Shown: positions 44,993-56,332, counted from the stretch's first letter. The stretch: 64,000 bases of DNA from JBFIHF01 sp964411125 (GCA_964411125.1 CAYPJU010000010.1:1-64000), one strand, 5' to 3'. The notes: a model not told the origin generated them from the letters alone. Made by a program: numbers and translations.

Positions 44993-45403
44993 TCAGCGCA
45001 GGGCCTGACTGTAAAGCCACTGGTGGACACGGCGCTCTTCGCGGGTCTCGGCGACGAGCTCAATCCCCCAGAGGCTGTGGCCCGCTTCGCTGTCGCGCCG
45101 GCGGACTCTGCCGCGGACGTTGGCGATGGCACGATGGTCCATCCCGATGATCGTGATGCGAATGTCGAGCATCGTACCGACCTCGTATTCGGCGTCGGCC
45201 TTGAGCAAGCAACCGCCGAGGCTGATGTCCATCACCTGGCCCCAGGTCTCGTCGTGGCCCTCGCAAGTGATCGTGCAGATGGCGCGGACCGGGGCGCGAT
45301 AGATGCGGGTCTGCGGGCCCGGCTCGAAGATCGGCGCTCCCGGGCCTCCGCCGATGGTGAAGCGCTGTCGATTGTCGTTCTGGGGTAGGACGATGGTACG
45401 CAT
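44993..45403 (-). CDS. PilZ-domain protein
   Basis: A 136-aa protein with a canonical c-di-GMP-binding pattern: an RxxxR-like 'YRAPVRA' near residue 36 and 'MDISLGG' (residues 58-64) matching (D/N)xSxxG. The strand pattern continues to 'LWGIELVAETREERR'. It probably binds cyclic di-GMP; the partner is unknown. ATG 45403 has GGAGGG about 7 nt upstream, better than the upstream in-frame start. It is divergent from the isocitrate dehydrogenase gene. Confidence 0.85.
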   Translation of the reverse strand: MRTIVLPQNDNRQRFTIGGGPGAPIFEPGPQTRIYRAPVRAICTITCEGHDETWGQVMDISLGGCLLKADAEYEVGTMLDIRITIIGMDHRAIANVRGRVRRRDSEAGHSLWGIELVAETREERRVHQWLYSQALR

Positions 45404-45571
45404 GGGAACCCTCCGTGGTTCGCCTGGTGTCTGTTGCCGAATCCTTCGGTCTCTCACTCAGCGTATGGTGTCGTCGGGGAGCGGCAACTTTTTCATTTTC
45501 GGATCGCCCGACAGATCCGGGGTCTGCAGACCACCTCGGCCCTCTCGGGTTGACGTTTCCCCGCTATTGCG

Positions 45572-45588
45572 CAATGACATCGTCATTG
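45572..45588. promoter_or_regulatory. operator-like dyad upstream of icd
   Basis: CAATGAC-ATC-GTCATTG has perfect 7-bp arms with a 3-bp centre, 55 bp before the isocitrate dehydrogenase ATG and 168 bp from the divergent PilZ gene. A regulator binding here could control either gene. Confidence 0.45.
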
Positions 45589-45643
45589 TTCCGGCCGCAT
45601 TCTCCGCGGCCCACCACGACCCCCGCCCGACGAGGCCCGACAG

Positions 45644-47866
<2,223 letters not shown>

Positions 47867-47878
47867 ACGAGTGCGTAC

Positions 47879-47916
47879 GGCGCCCTCGCCCGAGGGCGCC
47901 GCGCGGCCCGGGCCGC
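47879..47916 (+). terminator. GC-rich hairpins after icd
   Basis: A perfect 10-bp stem GGCGCCCTCG/CGAGGGCGCC (47879-47900) is followed by a 14-bp palindrome GCGGCCCGGGCCGC (47903-47916). There is no T tract, so termination may be weak or protein-assisted. Confidence 0.4.
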
Positions 47917-47979
47917 AGATTGGAAATCCGATGACGGTTGTGACAAGGTGACCGCGACGTCGCCCCGTGATTTTTCAGG

Positions 47980-48855
47980 ATGCTCCGAATCCTCATCACC
48001 GTCCCTGCCTTCGCGGCAATGTTCCCCACCGCCGCAGCGGCGGAAGGGGCATGGCCGGCTGACGAGCTGCAGCTCCGATTCGGTGCCGAGGCCTTCAGTG
48101 GGACCGCGAAATCTCAGTACACGGCGACCGGTGACCGAATCGAGCTGCTCGACCCGGCGTCCCCAGGCGGTGTGACTCAGCGTGGCGTCGAGCTCGAGGC
48201 CGAATTCGGCCTCTTCGAGGACGTATCGATCTTCACCGCTACGACGCTGCACACTATCCGGTACGAGTCCGAGGCGGCGTCGGCGACCGTGTCGGGGCTC
48301 GGCGACGCGCGGATTGGAGGCCAGTGGGCGTTTCTACACGACCCGATCACGCTGACCGCCGAGCCGTCTCTCACGTTCCCCACCGGCTACACCCCCGACG
48401 GCGGAGCTTACGTTCCCTCGCTGGGGAACGGGGTGAACCAGTACGAGGTTCGAATATGGGTCGGGCAGCGGTTCGAAGACCCTGCGTTTCGGTTCGAGCT
48501 CGGTGTCGGCTATCGGTTCCGCGGGACCCGCGTCCCGCGCGGCGGGGGGGCGAAGCTCATCTATGCCGACGAAGTACCTTACGATCTGCGCGTCGGTTTC
48601 GAGCCGCTGGACGACCTCGAGCTGCTCGGTCTACTCGGTGGCGCGTACGGGCTCGGCACGCCCGATATCGTAGACCGCGTCCACCTCTACCCGCGCACCG
48701 AGAAGTATCTGTGGCTGGGAGTCGGTGTCGGCTACCGATTCTTCGACTGGTTCTCCGCACTCGCTACGTATCGAACGACCGCCGCCGGCGTGAACGCGCT
48801 CGACTCGCAGTTCCTGTCATTGACGACCGAATTTCGGTACGAGGTGGGCTCGTGA
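47980..48855 (+). CDS. outer-membrane beta-barrel protein
   Basis: A 291-aa protein with a signal peptide ending near 'FPTAAAAEG'. The mature part is made of alternating polar and aromatic/hydrophobic beta strands ('LWLGVGVGYRFFDWFSALATYRT') and ends with 'FLSLTTEFRYEVGS'. It resembles transporter-like barrels of the phenol-degradation MetA type in general style; no substrate can be assigned. The ATG has only a weak ribosome-binding site. Its stop overlaps the GTG of the next gene (GTGA). Confidence 0.75.
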   Translation: MLRILITVPAFAAMFPTAAAAEGAWPADELQLRFGAEAFSGTAKSQYTATGDRIELLDPASPGGVTQRGVELEAEFGLFEDVSIFTATTLHTIRYESEAASATVSGLGDARIGGQWAFLHDPITLTAEPSLTFPTGYTPDGGAYVPSLGNGVNQYEVRIWVGQRFEDPAFRFELGVGYRFRGTRVPRGGGAKLIYADEVPYDLRVGFEPLDDLELLGLLGGAYGLGTPDIVDRVHLYPRTEKYLWLGVGVGYRFFDWFSALATYRTTAAGVNALDSQFLSLTTEFRYEVGS

Positions 48856-49973
48856 AGATCGATCGGCGACAATTCCTCGAAGAGGCCGGAAAGACGGGCG
48901 CCGCGCTCGTCCTTCTCTCGGTTCTCCCGGGGTGCGAGTCGTTCGACATCTCCGAGGGGACGAGAGAGTTCGCGTTCCTGACTCCCCAGGACGAGTGGTT
49001 CTGGTTCTCCGGCATGGAGGACACGCCGTCGCGCGCGCCGAACATCCTCCCCGACGATTGGACGCTCGAGATTCGATCGGGCGGCCGATCGGTCGGAGAG
49101 ATCGGATTCCGCAAGCTAAAGGCCCTCGAGGCGGACGGGCTCGACGTGCAGTACCTCAAGACGATGCGGTGCATCTTCGGGACGCTCGCCGACGAGCTTT
49201 CGGAGACGCTCACCGCGACCGGCGTCTTTCGCGGGATTCCGCTCAGCATCGTGCTCGACGAGACCGACATCTCGGGGGAAGCGACGAAGTTGAAGATCGA
49301 CGCGAGTGACGGATTCTCGACGAGCCTCAGCTACGACCGCTTGATCGACGAGACGCAGCTCCCCGTCATCCTCGCCTACGAACTCAACGGCGAGCCCCTG
49401 ACTCGCGAACGAGGAGGCCCGGTGCGCCTCATCGTGCCCGAGAGCTGGGGGTTCAAGAGCATCAAGTGGATCTCGACCGTCGACGCGACGACCGACTTTT
49501 CGAGCTACGGCACCTTCGAAACTGGCCCCTTCGCCGGCAAGACCATCGTCGACAACCCGGGCGCAATGCCGCTCACCACGCTGTTGAACGACCCACCGAG
49601 TCTCCTCGCCGAGGTCGCGGGGCCCGACGTCGCGCTGCGGGGGATGGCGCTGGTCGGGGGAACCAAGGTCGACGCCGTGGAGGTTCAGATCGACGAGGGC
49701 GACTGGCAGCTCGCGACGATCGCGCCGTTCGACGACGTCCTGGACAGCCTCGGTCACGACGCACTTCTCGTGCGTTCGAGCGTCCAGTACGGCGAGGACT
49801 GGCCTTACCCGAACGTGTGGGCCCCCTGGTCCTTCACCGCTATGGGACTGACTCCTGGACGACACCGAATCAACCTGCGGTCCGTCGATCGGACCGGGCG
49901 TTCGAATCCTTCGATCGTCAACGAACCTTACGAAACGACGCAACACATCGCGCTCGAGCTGGACGTGACATGA
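48852..49973 (+). CDS. sulfite-oxidase-like molybdopterin oxidoreductase, predicted Tat lipoprotein
   Basis: A 373-aa protein. The N-terminus has a twin-arginine-like motif (DRRQFL) followed by a hydrophobic stretch and a lipobox-like LPGC (Cys28), so it is likely exported folded and lipid-anchored. Residues 65-250 resemble the molybdopterin-binding domain of sulfite oxidase/YedY enzymes, with the Mo-ligand candidate Cys107 in 'YLKTMRCIFG'. The C-terminal part ('VDAVEVQIDEGDWQLATI', 'GRHRINLRSVDRTG') fits the Mo-co dimerisation domain. The GTG start overlaps the barrel gene by 4 nt, and the stop overlaps the next start by 4 nt. Confidence 0.85.
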   Translation: MKIDRRQFLEEAGKTGAALVLLSVLPGCESFDISEGTREFAFLTPQDEWFWFSGMEDTPSRAPNILPDDWTLEIRSGGRSVGEIGFRKLKALEADGLDVQYLKTMRCIFGTLADELSETLTATGVFRGIPLSIVLDETDISGEATKLKIDASDGFSTSLSYDRLIDETQLPVILAYELNGEPLTRERGGPVRLIVPESWGFKSIKWISTVDATTDFSSYGTFETGPFAGKTIVDNPGAMPLTTLLNDPPSLLAEVAGPDVALRGMALVGGTKVDAVEVQIDEGDWQLATIAPFDDVLDSLGHDALLVRSSVQYGEDWPYPNVWAPWSFTAMGLTPGRHRINLRSVDRTGRSNPSIVNEPYETTQHIALELDVT

Positions 49974-52900
49974 TACGACATCCGATCTTCGCCGCCGTCG
50001 TGGCGGCCCTACTCTTCTCCAATGCCTGCGCCTCATGCGGTGGCGACAACAACGGGAACAACGGGACCAACAACGGCACCGTCACCGACCCCGACATGGG
50101 AGGCGGCGACCCCGACGGCGGCGACCCCGATGGCGGCGGCGGCGACCCCGACTCGGGTGGCGACCCGGACATGGGCGAAGAGCCCCCCGTGGAAGTTCCG
50201 CGGGTCGCCTGCGCCGACACGATCGCACCGCCCGCTGGCGACGACCTCTGCGAGGCGACGACAGGCTCCAACGGCTACACGCTGCTGCGGGCCGGCGAAG
50301 TCCTCGGCCCTGACGCGACCTACGAGAACGGGGGCGCTCTCGTCGACCCCGACGGTCGGATCGTCTGCGCGGGATGCGACTGTGGAGACGAAGCCAATTC
50401 GGCCGACGCCACGGTGATCAGTTGCGCGGAAGGCGTCCTGTCTCCGTCGCTCATCAACCCCCACGACCACATCACGTTTTCGCTGTCGTGGCCGCAGGAT
50501 CACGGGACCGAGCGCTACGAGCATCGCCATGACTGGCGCCGCGGACTTCGCGGCCATTCCGAGATCGACACCAACCCCGGGTCGGATTCGTCTCGCGAAG
50601 GCGTGCTCTATGGGGAGACGCGGATGCTCTTCGGAGGTGCCACGAGCATCGCCGGTTCGAGCAGCGTCGACGCCTCCGGCTTCTTGCGAAACCTCGACGA
50701 CGGCGCGCGTACCGAAGGACTCACCGGGGTCGATGTCGACTACCGGACCTTCCCGCTCGGAGACTCCGGGGGGTCGCTACGCGACATGAACTGTGACTAC
50801 CCCGACATCGATTCGGAATCTCGCGCTCAAGGAGCTTCCGTCTACCTCCCACACATCGCCGAGGGGATCGACGACGAGGCCGCCAACGAGTTCCGCTGCA
50901 CCAGCGGACTGGCCGAAGGTGGCGCCGACCTCATCAATTCGAACACTTCCGTCATCCACGGAATCGGGCTCACCGCCGTCGACATCGAGCAGATGGCCGC
51001 CGAAGGCGCCCGGCTGGTCTGGTCGCCGCGATCCAACATCGATCTCTACGGGAACACGGCCCGCGCCCCGATCTTCCGCCGCTACGGGGTGGTGATCGCC
51101 CTGGGGACCGACTGGTCGGCGAGCGGGTCCATGAACGTCCTGCGGGAGTTGCAGTGTGCCGACTACCTCAACTCCGTCCACTACGGCGGGGTCTTCTCCG
51201 ACTACGAACTCTGGAAGATGTCGACGCTCAACGCCGCCATCGCGATGGGGGCAGACACCCAGATCGGAGCCATCGTGGAAGGTTTCTTCGCCGACCTCGC
51301 GATCTTCGACGGGCGGGACCGCGACGCGCATCGCGCCGTCATCTCCGCCGAGATCGAGGACGTCCACTTCGTGATGCGCGGCGGCGTGCCGCTGTTGGGC
51401 GACGCGAACGTCATCGAGGCGCTCGTCCCCGCTGCGGAAGTCGACCAGTGCGAAGAGATCGACGTCTGCGGAGAACGTCGACGCATCTGCGCACAGCGCG
51501 ACATCGGGATGACCCTCAGCCAGTTGCGCGGATCCGTCGACCCCAACGCGTACCCGCTCTTCTTCTGTGAAACCCCCGAACGCGAGCCCTCCTGCGTCCC
51601 CTTCCGCGAAGGCGAATACGACGGCTCAATGGCAGGCCCCGGCGACATCGACGGCGACGGTATCCCCGACGCCGACGACGTATGCTCCGCCGTCTTCAAC
51701 CCGATCCGCCCGATGGACGGCACGATGCAGCCCGACATCGATCAGGACGGAGCAGGTGACGAATGCGACGAGTGTCCGACGGGCGACGCCGACTCGTGCC
51801 CGATGTTCGACCCGAACGACTTCGACTCCGACGGCGTCCCCAACCTGATGGACAACTGCCCCAACGACGCCAACCCCGACCAGGCCGACAGCGAAGGGGA
51901 CGGCGTAGGCGACGTGTGTGACGCGTGCTCCGACTTCGACAACAGCACGACGCCCGCATGCCCTGCGACGATCTACGAGATTCGAGGCGGCGAGTTCGTC
52001 CTCGGGGATCAGGTCTTCATCGACGAGGTCGTCGTCACCGCGGCGGGGGGCAACGCGCTCTTCGTTCAGGTTCCGGCCGACGCGTCCTACTACAACGGCG
52101 TGGAGTTCTCCGGGCTGAACGTCTTCCTCGCCGGCAACACGGCGCCGGCTGTCGGAGACTCGGTGCGCATCGACGGCGTGCTGAGCGAGTTCGGCGGCAC
52201 GCTGCAGATCGAAGCGGCGACGATCACGGTGAACTCCTCCGGGAACGCCCTCCCCGACTTCACTGAAGTCCAGCCTTCCGAGATCGCCAACGGGGGCGCG
52301 AGAGCCGACGAGCTCGAAGGAACCCTCGTCCAGGTGCGCGACGTCACCGTGACCGACCCCAACCCCGACGCTCCCGACGACTTCGGCGAGTTCGAGATCA
52401 CGGGTGGCCTGCGCGTCGACGACCTCTTCTACGAAGTGATGCCTGATCCGACCGGCGGCGAGGAGTTCTCGATCCTTCGGGGCGTGGCGACCTTCTCGTT
52501 CGGCAACAAGAAGATGGTGCCACGCAACGCGAGTGACGTCGTCACGGGGCCGGCATCGCTCGTCGGCCTGACCCCCTCGACCGTCTTCGTCGACGGCGAC
52601 GCGGGCGCACAGTCGACCAGCCCGCCCCTCTACGTTTCGATGTCGGGACCGACCATCGCCGACGTCACCGTCGCCCTCACTTACTCCGGCAACGTGACCG
52701 GCCCGGCCTCCGTCACGGTCACCTCCGGCTCCGACCGAGCGGAGGTCCAGCTGACGCCTTCGGGAACGGGACCGGGCTCCGTCACGGCGTCCTACGACGG
52801 GAACATGTCGACCGCCAACGTGACCGTGTACGACGCGGCGACGACCCGGACAGTCTCGAGCCTCGCCCCCGCCAATCCGACGGTGAACATCAACGGGAAC

Positions 52901-53671
52901 CTCGCGCTCACGGTCACGATCGCACCGCCCGCCTCCGCAGGCGGACAGCGTGTGGACCTGGCGTACACACCCGGGACCTCGATCAGCGGCCCCGCGTTCG
53001 TCACCGTTCCTGCCGGAATGATGACCGCCGCGATCAACCTCACCGCCAGTGCGACGGCAGGTAGTGAGACCGTAACGGCGTCGATCGGTGGCTCTTCGCA
53101 GAGCACCACCGTCAACGTCACGACCGCCCCGGCGAATTGCCTGATCATCTCGGAGTACATCGAAGGGTCCGGTAGCAACAACAAGGCGTTCGAGCTCTAC
53201 AACTGCTCGTCGGGTCCTCTCGACCTCGGCAACTTCGCCGTCTGCCTGGTCTCCAACGGAGACACGACCTGCTCACAGTCTGCGGACCTGCCGACCCAGA
53301 GCCTGCCCGTCGGGGGCGTCTTCACCGTCTGCAGGTCGGACACCGCCGGCGGCGGCGACCCCGTCGACGGGATCGCGAACAACTGCAACCTCGTTGCCGC
53401 GAACGTAGCCAACTTCAACGGGAACGACCGGCTCGCCGTCTACCTCGACGCGAACGGCGACTCGATGCTCGACGGCGGCGACACCGTCACCGACGCGTTT
53501 GGCGTTCTGGCTACCGACCCGGGCCCGATCTGGGCGAACACGACGTATCGTCGATGCGACTTCGCCTCGTACGACGGTGTCGAGCCGTTCTCGGTCGACG
53601 ATCGTTACACGTCGCATCCCCAGAACGACGCCACCGATTTCGGCACCGCACCCGTCGCAGGTTGCCCGTAA
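49970..53671 (+). CDS. amidohydrolase lipoprotein fused to thrombospondin type 3 repeats and a lamin-tail domain
   Basis: A 1233-aa secreted protein. The signal ends at a Cys cluster (Cys20, Cys23), then a Gly/Asp/Pro-rich tether. Residues 110-470 are a metal-dependent amidohydrolase with His165/His167 (NPHDH), later His in 'YLPHIAEG' and 'SVIHGIGL', and Asp in 'ALGTDWSASG', as in the deaminase branch. Thrombospondin type 3 repeats with DxDxDG follow (near 560-670), then a nucleic-acid-binding-like OB region, two Ig-like beta domains and a C-terminal lamin-tail domain ('LIISEYIEGSGSNNKAFELYN'). The ATG overlaps the previous stop as ATGA. The substrate is unknown. Confidence 0.85.
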   Translation: MIRHPIFAAVVAALLFSNACASCGGDNNGNNGTNNGTVTDPDMGGGDPDGGDPDGGGGDPDSGGDPDMGEEPPVEVPRVACADTIAPPAGDDLCEATTGSNGYTLLRAGEVLGPDATYENGGALVDPDGRIVCAGCDCGDEANSADATVISCAEGVLSPSLINPHDHITFSLSWPQDHGTERYEHRHDWRRGLRGHSEIDTNPGSDSSREGVLYGETRMLFGGATSIAGSSSVDASGFLRNLDDGARTEGLTGVDVDYRTFPLGDSGGSLRDMNCDYPDIDSESRAQGASVYLPHIAEGIDDEAANEFRCTSGLAEGGADLINSNTSVIHGIGLTAVDIEQMAAEGARLVWSPRSNIDLYGNTARAPIFRRYGVVIALGTDWSASGSMNVLRELQCADYLNSVHYGGVFSDYELWKMSTLNAAIAMGADTQIGAIVEGFFADLAIFDGRDRDAHRAVISAEIEDVHFVMRGGVPLLGDANVIEALVPAAEVDQCEEIDVCGERRRICAQRDIGMTLSQLRGSVDPNAYPLFFCETPEREPSCVPFREGEYDGSMAGPGDIDGDGIPDADDVCSAVFNPIRPMDGTMQPDIDQDGAGDECDECPTGDADSCPMFDPNDFDSDGVPNLMDNCPNDANPDQADSEGDGVGDVCDACSDFDNSTTPACPATIYEIRGGEFVLGDQVFIDEVVVTAAGGNALFVQVPADASYYNGVEFSGLNVFLAGNTAPAVGDSVRIDGVLSEFGGTLQIEAATITVNSSGNALPDFTEVQPSEIANGGARADELEGTLVQVRDVTVTDPNPDAPDDFGEFEITGGLRVDDLFYEVMPDPTGGEEFSILRGVATFSFGNKKMVPRNASDVVTGPASLVGLTPSTVFVDGDAGAQSTSPPLYVSMSGPTIADVTVALTYSGNVTGPASVTVTSGSDRAEVQLTPSGTGPGSVTASYDGNMSTANVTVYDAATTRTVSSLAPANPTVNINGNLALTVTIAPPASAGGQRVDLAYTPGTSISGPAFVTVPAGMMTAAINLTASATAGSETVTASIGGSSQSTTVNVTTAPANCLIISEYIEGSGSNNKAFELYNCSSGPLDLGNFAVCLVSNGDTTCSQSADLPTQSLPVGGVFTVCRSDTAGGGDPVDGIANNCNLVAANVANFNGNDRLAVYLDANGDSMLDGGDTVTDAFGVLATDPGPIWANTTYRRCDFASYDGVEPFSVDDRYTSHPQNDATDFGTAPVAGCP

Positions 53672-53679
53672 AACTGCGA

Positions 53680-53706
53680 GACGCCGGGGAGTTCTTCCCC
53701 GGCGTC
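53680..53706 (+). terminator. terminator of the barrel-oxidoreductase-amidohydrolase operon
   Basis: An 11-bp stem GACGCCGGGGA/TCCCCGGCGTC with a 5-nt loop starts 9 nt after the amidohydrolase stop. It is followed by a C/T-rich stretch rather than a pure T run. Confidence 0.7.
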
Positions 53707-53894
53707 GAACCCCCCTTCTTTCCGACAACCGAGACATCGGGCCCTCATCGGCAACAGCAGTTGCCACAAGGGTATTTACACCGGCTACTCGACCTTCCTT
53801 CCATACGCGAAACCTGTGACCGCCATGCCGCAGGCTAGACTTAAGCCATTGAATTAAAACCACTATATGCCTCAATAATAAATTGTTTCAATCC

Positions 53895-53910
53895 TGGCAC
53901 GGCTCTAGCA
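53895..53910 (+). promoter_or_regulatory. sigma54-type promoter candidate
   Basis: TGGCACG-GCTC-TAGCA matches the -24/-12 consensus TGGCACG-N4-TTGCA with one mismatch and the correct GG-N10-GC spacing. It sits in an AT-rich pocket (53837-53895) 72 nt before the HEAT-repeat gene start, placing the transcript start near 53920. Nothing else gene-like was seen in 53707-53981. Confidence 0.6.
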
Positions 53911-53981
53911 GAAGACCCAACCAGGTGGACAACAACGAGCTGGCCCCCTGGGGGCGGCCAGATAAGAACACGGTGGTGAAC

Positions 53982-54554
53982 ATGGTTTCGATGAAACAAA
54001 AACTGACGATGGCGGTTGTGGTGGCCGCTTCGACCTTCGGCGCGGTCAACGCATCCGCCGAGTACCTCCCCGAAGACCGCGCGAGCGAGCAGCAGGCTTC
54101 CGGATTCGAGATGGTGTTGGAGTACCTGAAGACCCGGCAGCTCGTGCCAAACCGGCTGGAGTTCCGCAAGCTCAGCGCCGACCCGGTCGCCGACCTCACG
54201 AAGATCGCCAGCGGGCGGTACGAGGCCAGTGTCCGCGTCCGAGCGATCGAATCGCTCGCGCTGTACACGAACGACGACCGAGCCATCGACACGATCGACG
54301 ACCTCGTCGCCCGTGTCGGAACCAAGAGCAAGCTCTTCGGTCCGGCGCTCGTCACCTGGGTCGCGATGCACGGAGAGAGCGTGGTCGATGCGGTCATGCC
54401 GTACGCCACCCACCGTGACGCAAATGTCCGGATGGCAGCCGTCGTTGCCCTGGGACGCTACGGCGGACAGGCCGGCTTCGACCGCCTCAAGGAGCTGAAA
54501 AGCGTTGAAAACGACGAGGTTGTACGCGATCGAATCGCGCAGATCGTCGACTGA
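53982..54554 (+). CDS. exported HEAT-repeat protein
   Basis: A 190-aa protein with a signal peptide ('MAVVVAASTFGAVNASA'). The mature part consists of HEAT-like helical pairs, including 'YEASVRVRAIESLALYTND' and 'DANVRMAAVVALGRYGGQAG', the latter being the classic repeat pattern. Such proteins mediate protein-protein contacts in the periplasm. ATG 53982 was chosen because the signal starts there. A likely sigma54 promoter lies upstream and a strong bidirectional terminator downstream. Confidence 0.82.
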   Translation: MVSMKQKLTMAVVVAASTFGAVNASAEYLPEDRASEQQASGFEMVLEYLKTRQLVPNRLEFRKLSADPVADLTKIASGRYEASVRVRAIESLALYTNDDRAIDTIDDLVARVGTKSKLFGPALVTWVAMHGESVVDAVMPYATHRDANVRMAAVVALGRYGGQAGFDRLKELKSVENDEVVRDRIAQIVD

Positions 54555-54742
54555 GTCCAGATTGGCTCGAAGTTTGAATTAGCAGCCGACTGTTGGATGA
54601 ATGAATGATGACGAAGATCGGCTGAATCAGAATGTAGAGATGCGGAGCAGCCCGGGATGGATGACTGGATGGGCCGATCCGACGATAGAATGCCACTTGC
54701 GACGCTGTGTGAATTGCTGAATTTCTGACTGTGTGGATGACA

Positions 54743-54785
54743 AAAAAAAGGCTCGGACCGAACACCGGCGGTCCGAGCCTTTTTT
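54743..54785. terminator. bidirectional intrinsic terminator
   Basis: A run of As, an 11-bp stem GGCTCGGACCG/CGGTCCGAGCC with an 8-nt loop, and a run of six Ts. It serves both the HEAT gene (plus) and the convergent esterase gene (minus). Between 54555 and 54740 the sequence is unusually AT-rich with GATGGATGA-like short repeats and no gene. Confidence 0.9.
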
Positions 54786-54799
54786 GCGTCCGGCCCGCC

Positions 54800-55909
54800 C
54801 TACGGCGCGACCTGCTCCCATCGCTGATCACCTTCTACCCATCCTCCCACCCACTCCGACAACCGCACCCCGTCGGGCGACGAGACGTTCATCAGCCCTC
54901 CGAGCATGACGTGCTGAGTCCCCCCGAGGATGAACGCCTTCGTCGCGTCACCACCGAATCTATCGTCGGCGAACGTCGTGAACGCGGTCTGGTAGCTATC
55001 CCCGAGTGGATATCCGAAAAACAGGTGAATCGTCTGGTCGGCATCGTAGGCGAGCAAACCGACGCGTGAGCCGGACGACGTTTCGCGCAGGTGGTCGAAC
55101 CACTTCGGCAGATCTGTCCCACAGTCCGCGCACCCCTCGGGAGATTGAAGGTCCCACGCGGCGTTCATCTCTCCCATCCGTCCTCCGTAGGGCTGAACGA
55201 GCGGCCCGCAATCGGACAGGACGTGCGTCTCGGCGTCGGGGAACGCCGCGCGAAACTTGTGGAGGTTGAGCTGAGCGCCGTAACCGCCGGCGCTCGATCC
55301 TGCGACGAAGACGCGCTCCACGTCGTCGAACGTCGCGCCGAGCCGGTCCAGAAACACGTCGACGTTGTGCCCCCCGCGATGATGCACGTCGCGCGTCTGC
55401 CCGAGGGCCGTGTAGCTCTGGACCTTGTCCCCGGCGTGCAGGTCGCCGGTGCAGTACGGCACGAACACGTAGCTCATTTCGGCGAACGGGTTTCCTTCCA
55501 GCTCGCGATCGAACGCGTCCACGCTCAGCAGCGGCTCGTTGTCGAACCGCGATGCGCCATAGCCCGACTCCACGTTGACCGCCGACTTCAGGACGAAGCA
55601 CGTGTTGACGTCCCAACAGGCGCCCCCACCGACGAAGTAGACGAGGAGGTCTCTCGCCCCCTCCAGTTCGTTGACGCCGATCCCGGCCGGCGTTCCGTTG
55701 CCGCAGACCGCATTGGGGAACTCGAACCAGCTCCAGGTGCCCGGCTCTGCGTCTATCGGGGAGGTATCCCCGCCGTCGCCATCGCTGGAACTCCCGGCAT
55801 CGACACCGGCGGCATCGGGTGCAGCCGGGTTGGGTCCGGTGGCGGGATCGCCGCAGCCGACGACAGAGATGATCGCAACGAGGAGGAAGAGAGACCGCAT
55901 CAGAGGCAT
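54800..55909 (-). CDS. pectinacetylesterase-family (Notum-like) lipoprotein
   Basis: A 369-aa lipoprotein (lipobox VVGC, Cys19) with an Asp/Ser-rich tether. The alpha/beta-hydrolase core has the family oxyanion motif 'VGGGACWD', the nucleophile in 'AGSSAGGYGA', an Asp in 'YDADQTIHLF' and a His in 'GTQHVMLGG', forming a complete Ser-Asp-His triad. The family hydrolyses acyl esters on pectin or on lipidated peptides; the substrate here is unknown. The ATG at 55909 or the Met three residues on may be used. It converges on the HEAT gene across the shared terminator. Confidence 0.85.
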   Translation of the reverse strand: MPLMRSLFLLVAIISVVGCGDPATGPNPAAPDAAGVDAGSSSDGDGGDTSPIDAEPGTWSWFEFPNAVCGNGTPAGIGVNELEGARDLLVYFVGGGACWDVNTCFVLKSAVNVESGYGASRFDNEPLLSVDAFDRELEGNPFAEMSYVFVPYCTGDLHAGDKVQSYTALGQTRDVHHRGGHNVDVFLDRLGATFDDVERVFVAGSSAGGYGAQLNLHKFRAAFPDAETHVLSDCGPLVQPYGGRMGEMNAAWDLQSPEGCADCGTDLPKWFDHLRETSSGSRVGLLAYDADQTIHLFFGYPLGDSYQTAFTTFADDRFGGDATKAFILGGTQHVMLGGLMNVSSPDGVRLSEWVGGWVEGDQRWEQVAP

Positions 55910-55984
55910 CGTGGCTCCGGGGAAACCGCCGTGCGCGATGTTAGCCGATTTGTCGGCGCGTTCGAAAAAGGCCGCGCGACGAGC

Positions 55985-56332
55985 TCAACGCCCCGCAATC
56001 GCTCGCGCTTCCCCTAGCGACACGGCCACGTCGGGCGTGGCGTAGAACGCGCGAAGTCCGAGAGCCGGCTCCGTCGCCTGCACCGCGTAGAGAAAGTATC
56101 TCCCCTCCTCGACGAAGACGAAGCCGATCTCCCCCGGGCGAACGGAACGATGCGACGGGGTGCCGTAGACACGCCCGCCGTCTTCGAGCGGATCGACCGC
56201 TGCGATGACGATCCAGGGCCCCTCCCCGACCTCCGCCGGCATTCGAAACTCGATGTGAGGCCGGCGCGTCAGCGCGTAATACCTCCCGAGGTCCGCGATC
56301 GCCTTCAGGTTCGCGACGAGCCGGTCGAACAT
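55985..56332 (-). CDS. small protein of unknown function linked to mnmG
   Basis: A 115-aa protein without signal or membrane segment. It is beta-rich in the middle ('PGEIGFVFVEEGRYFLYAVQ') and I do not recognise it. Its ATG shares one base with the mnmG stop (TGATG), which indicates translational coupling. In many genomes rsmG follows mnmG; here this gene takes that place. Confidence 0.65.
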   Translation of the reverse strand: MFDRLVANLKAIADLGRYYALTRRPHIEFRMPAEVGEGPWIVIAAVDPLEDGGRVYGTPSHRSVRPGEIGFVFVEEGRYFLYAVQATEPALGLRAFYATPDVAVSLGEARAIAGR

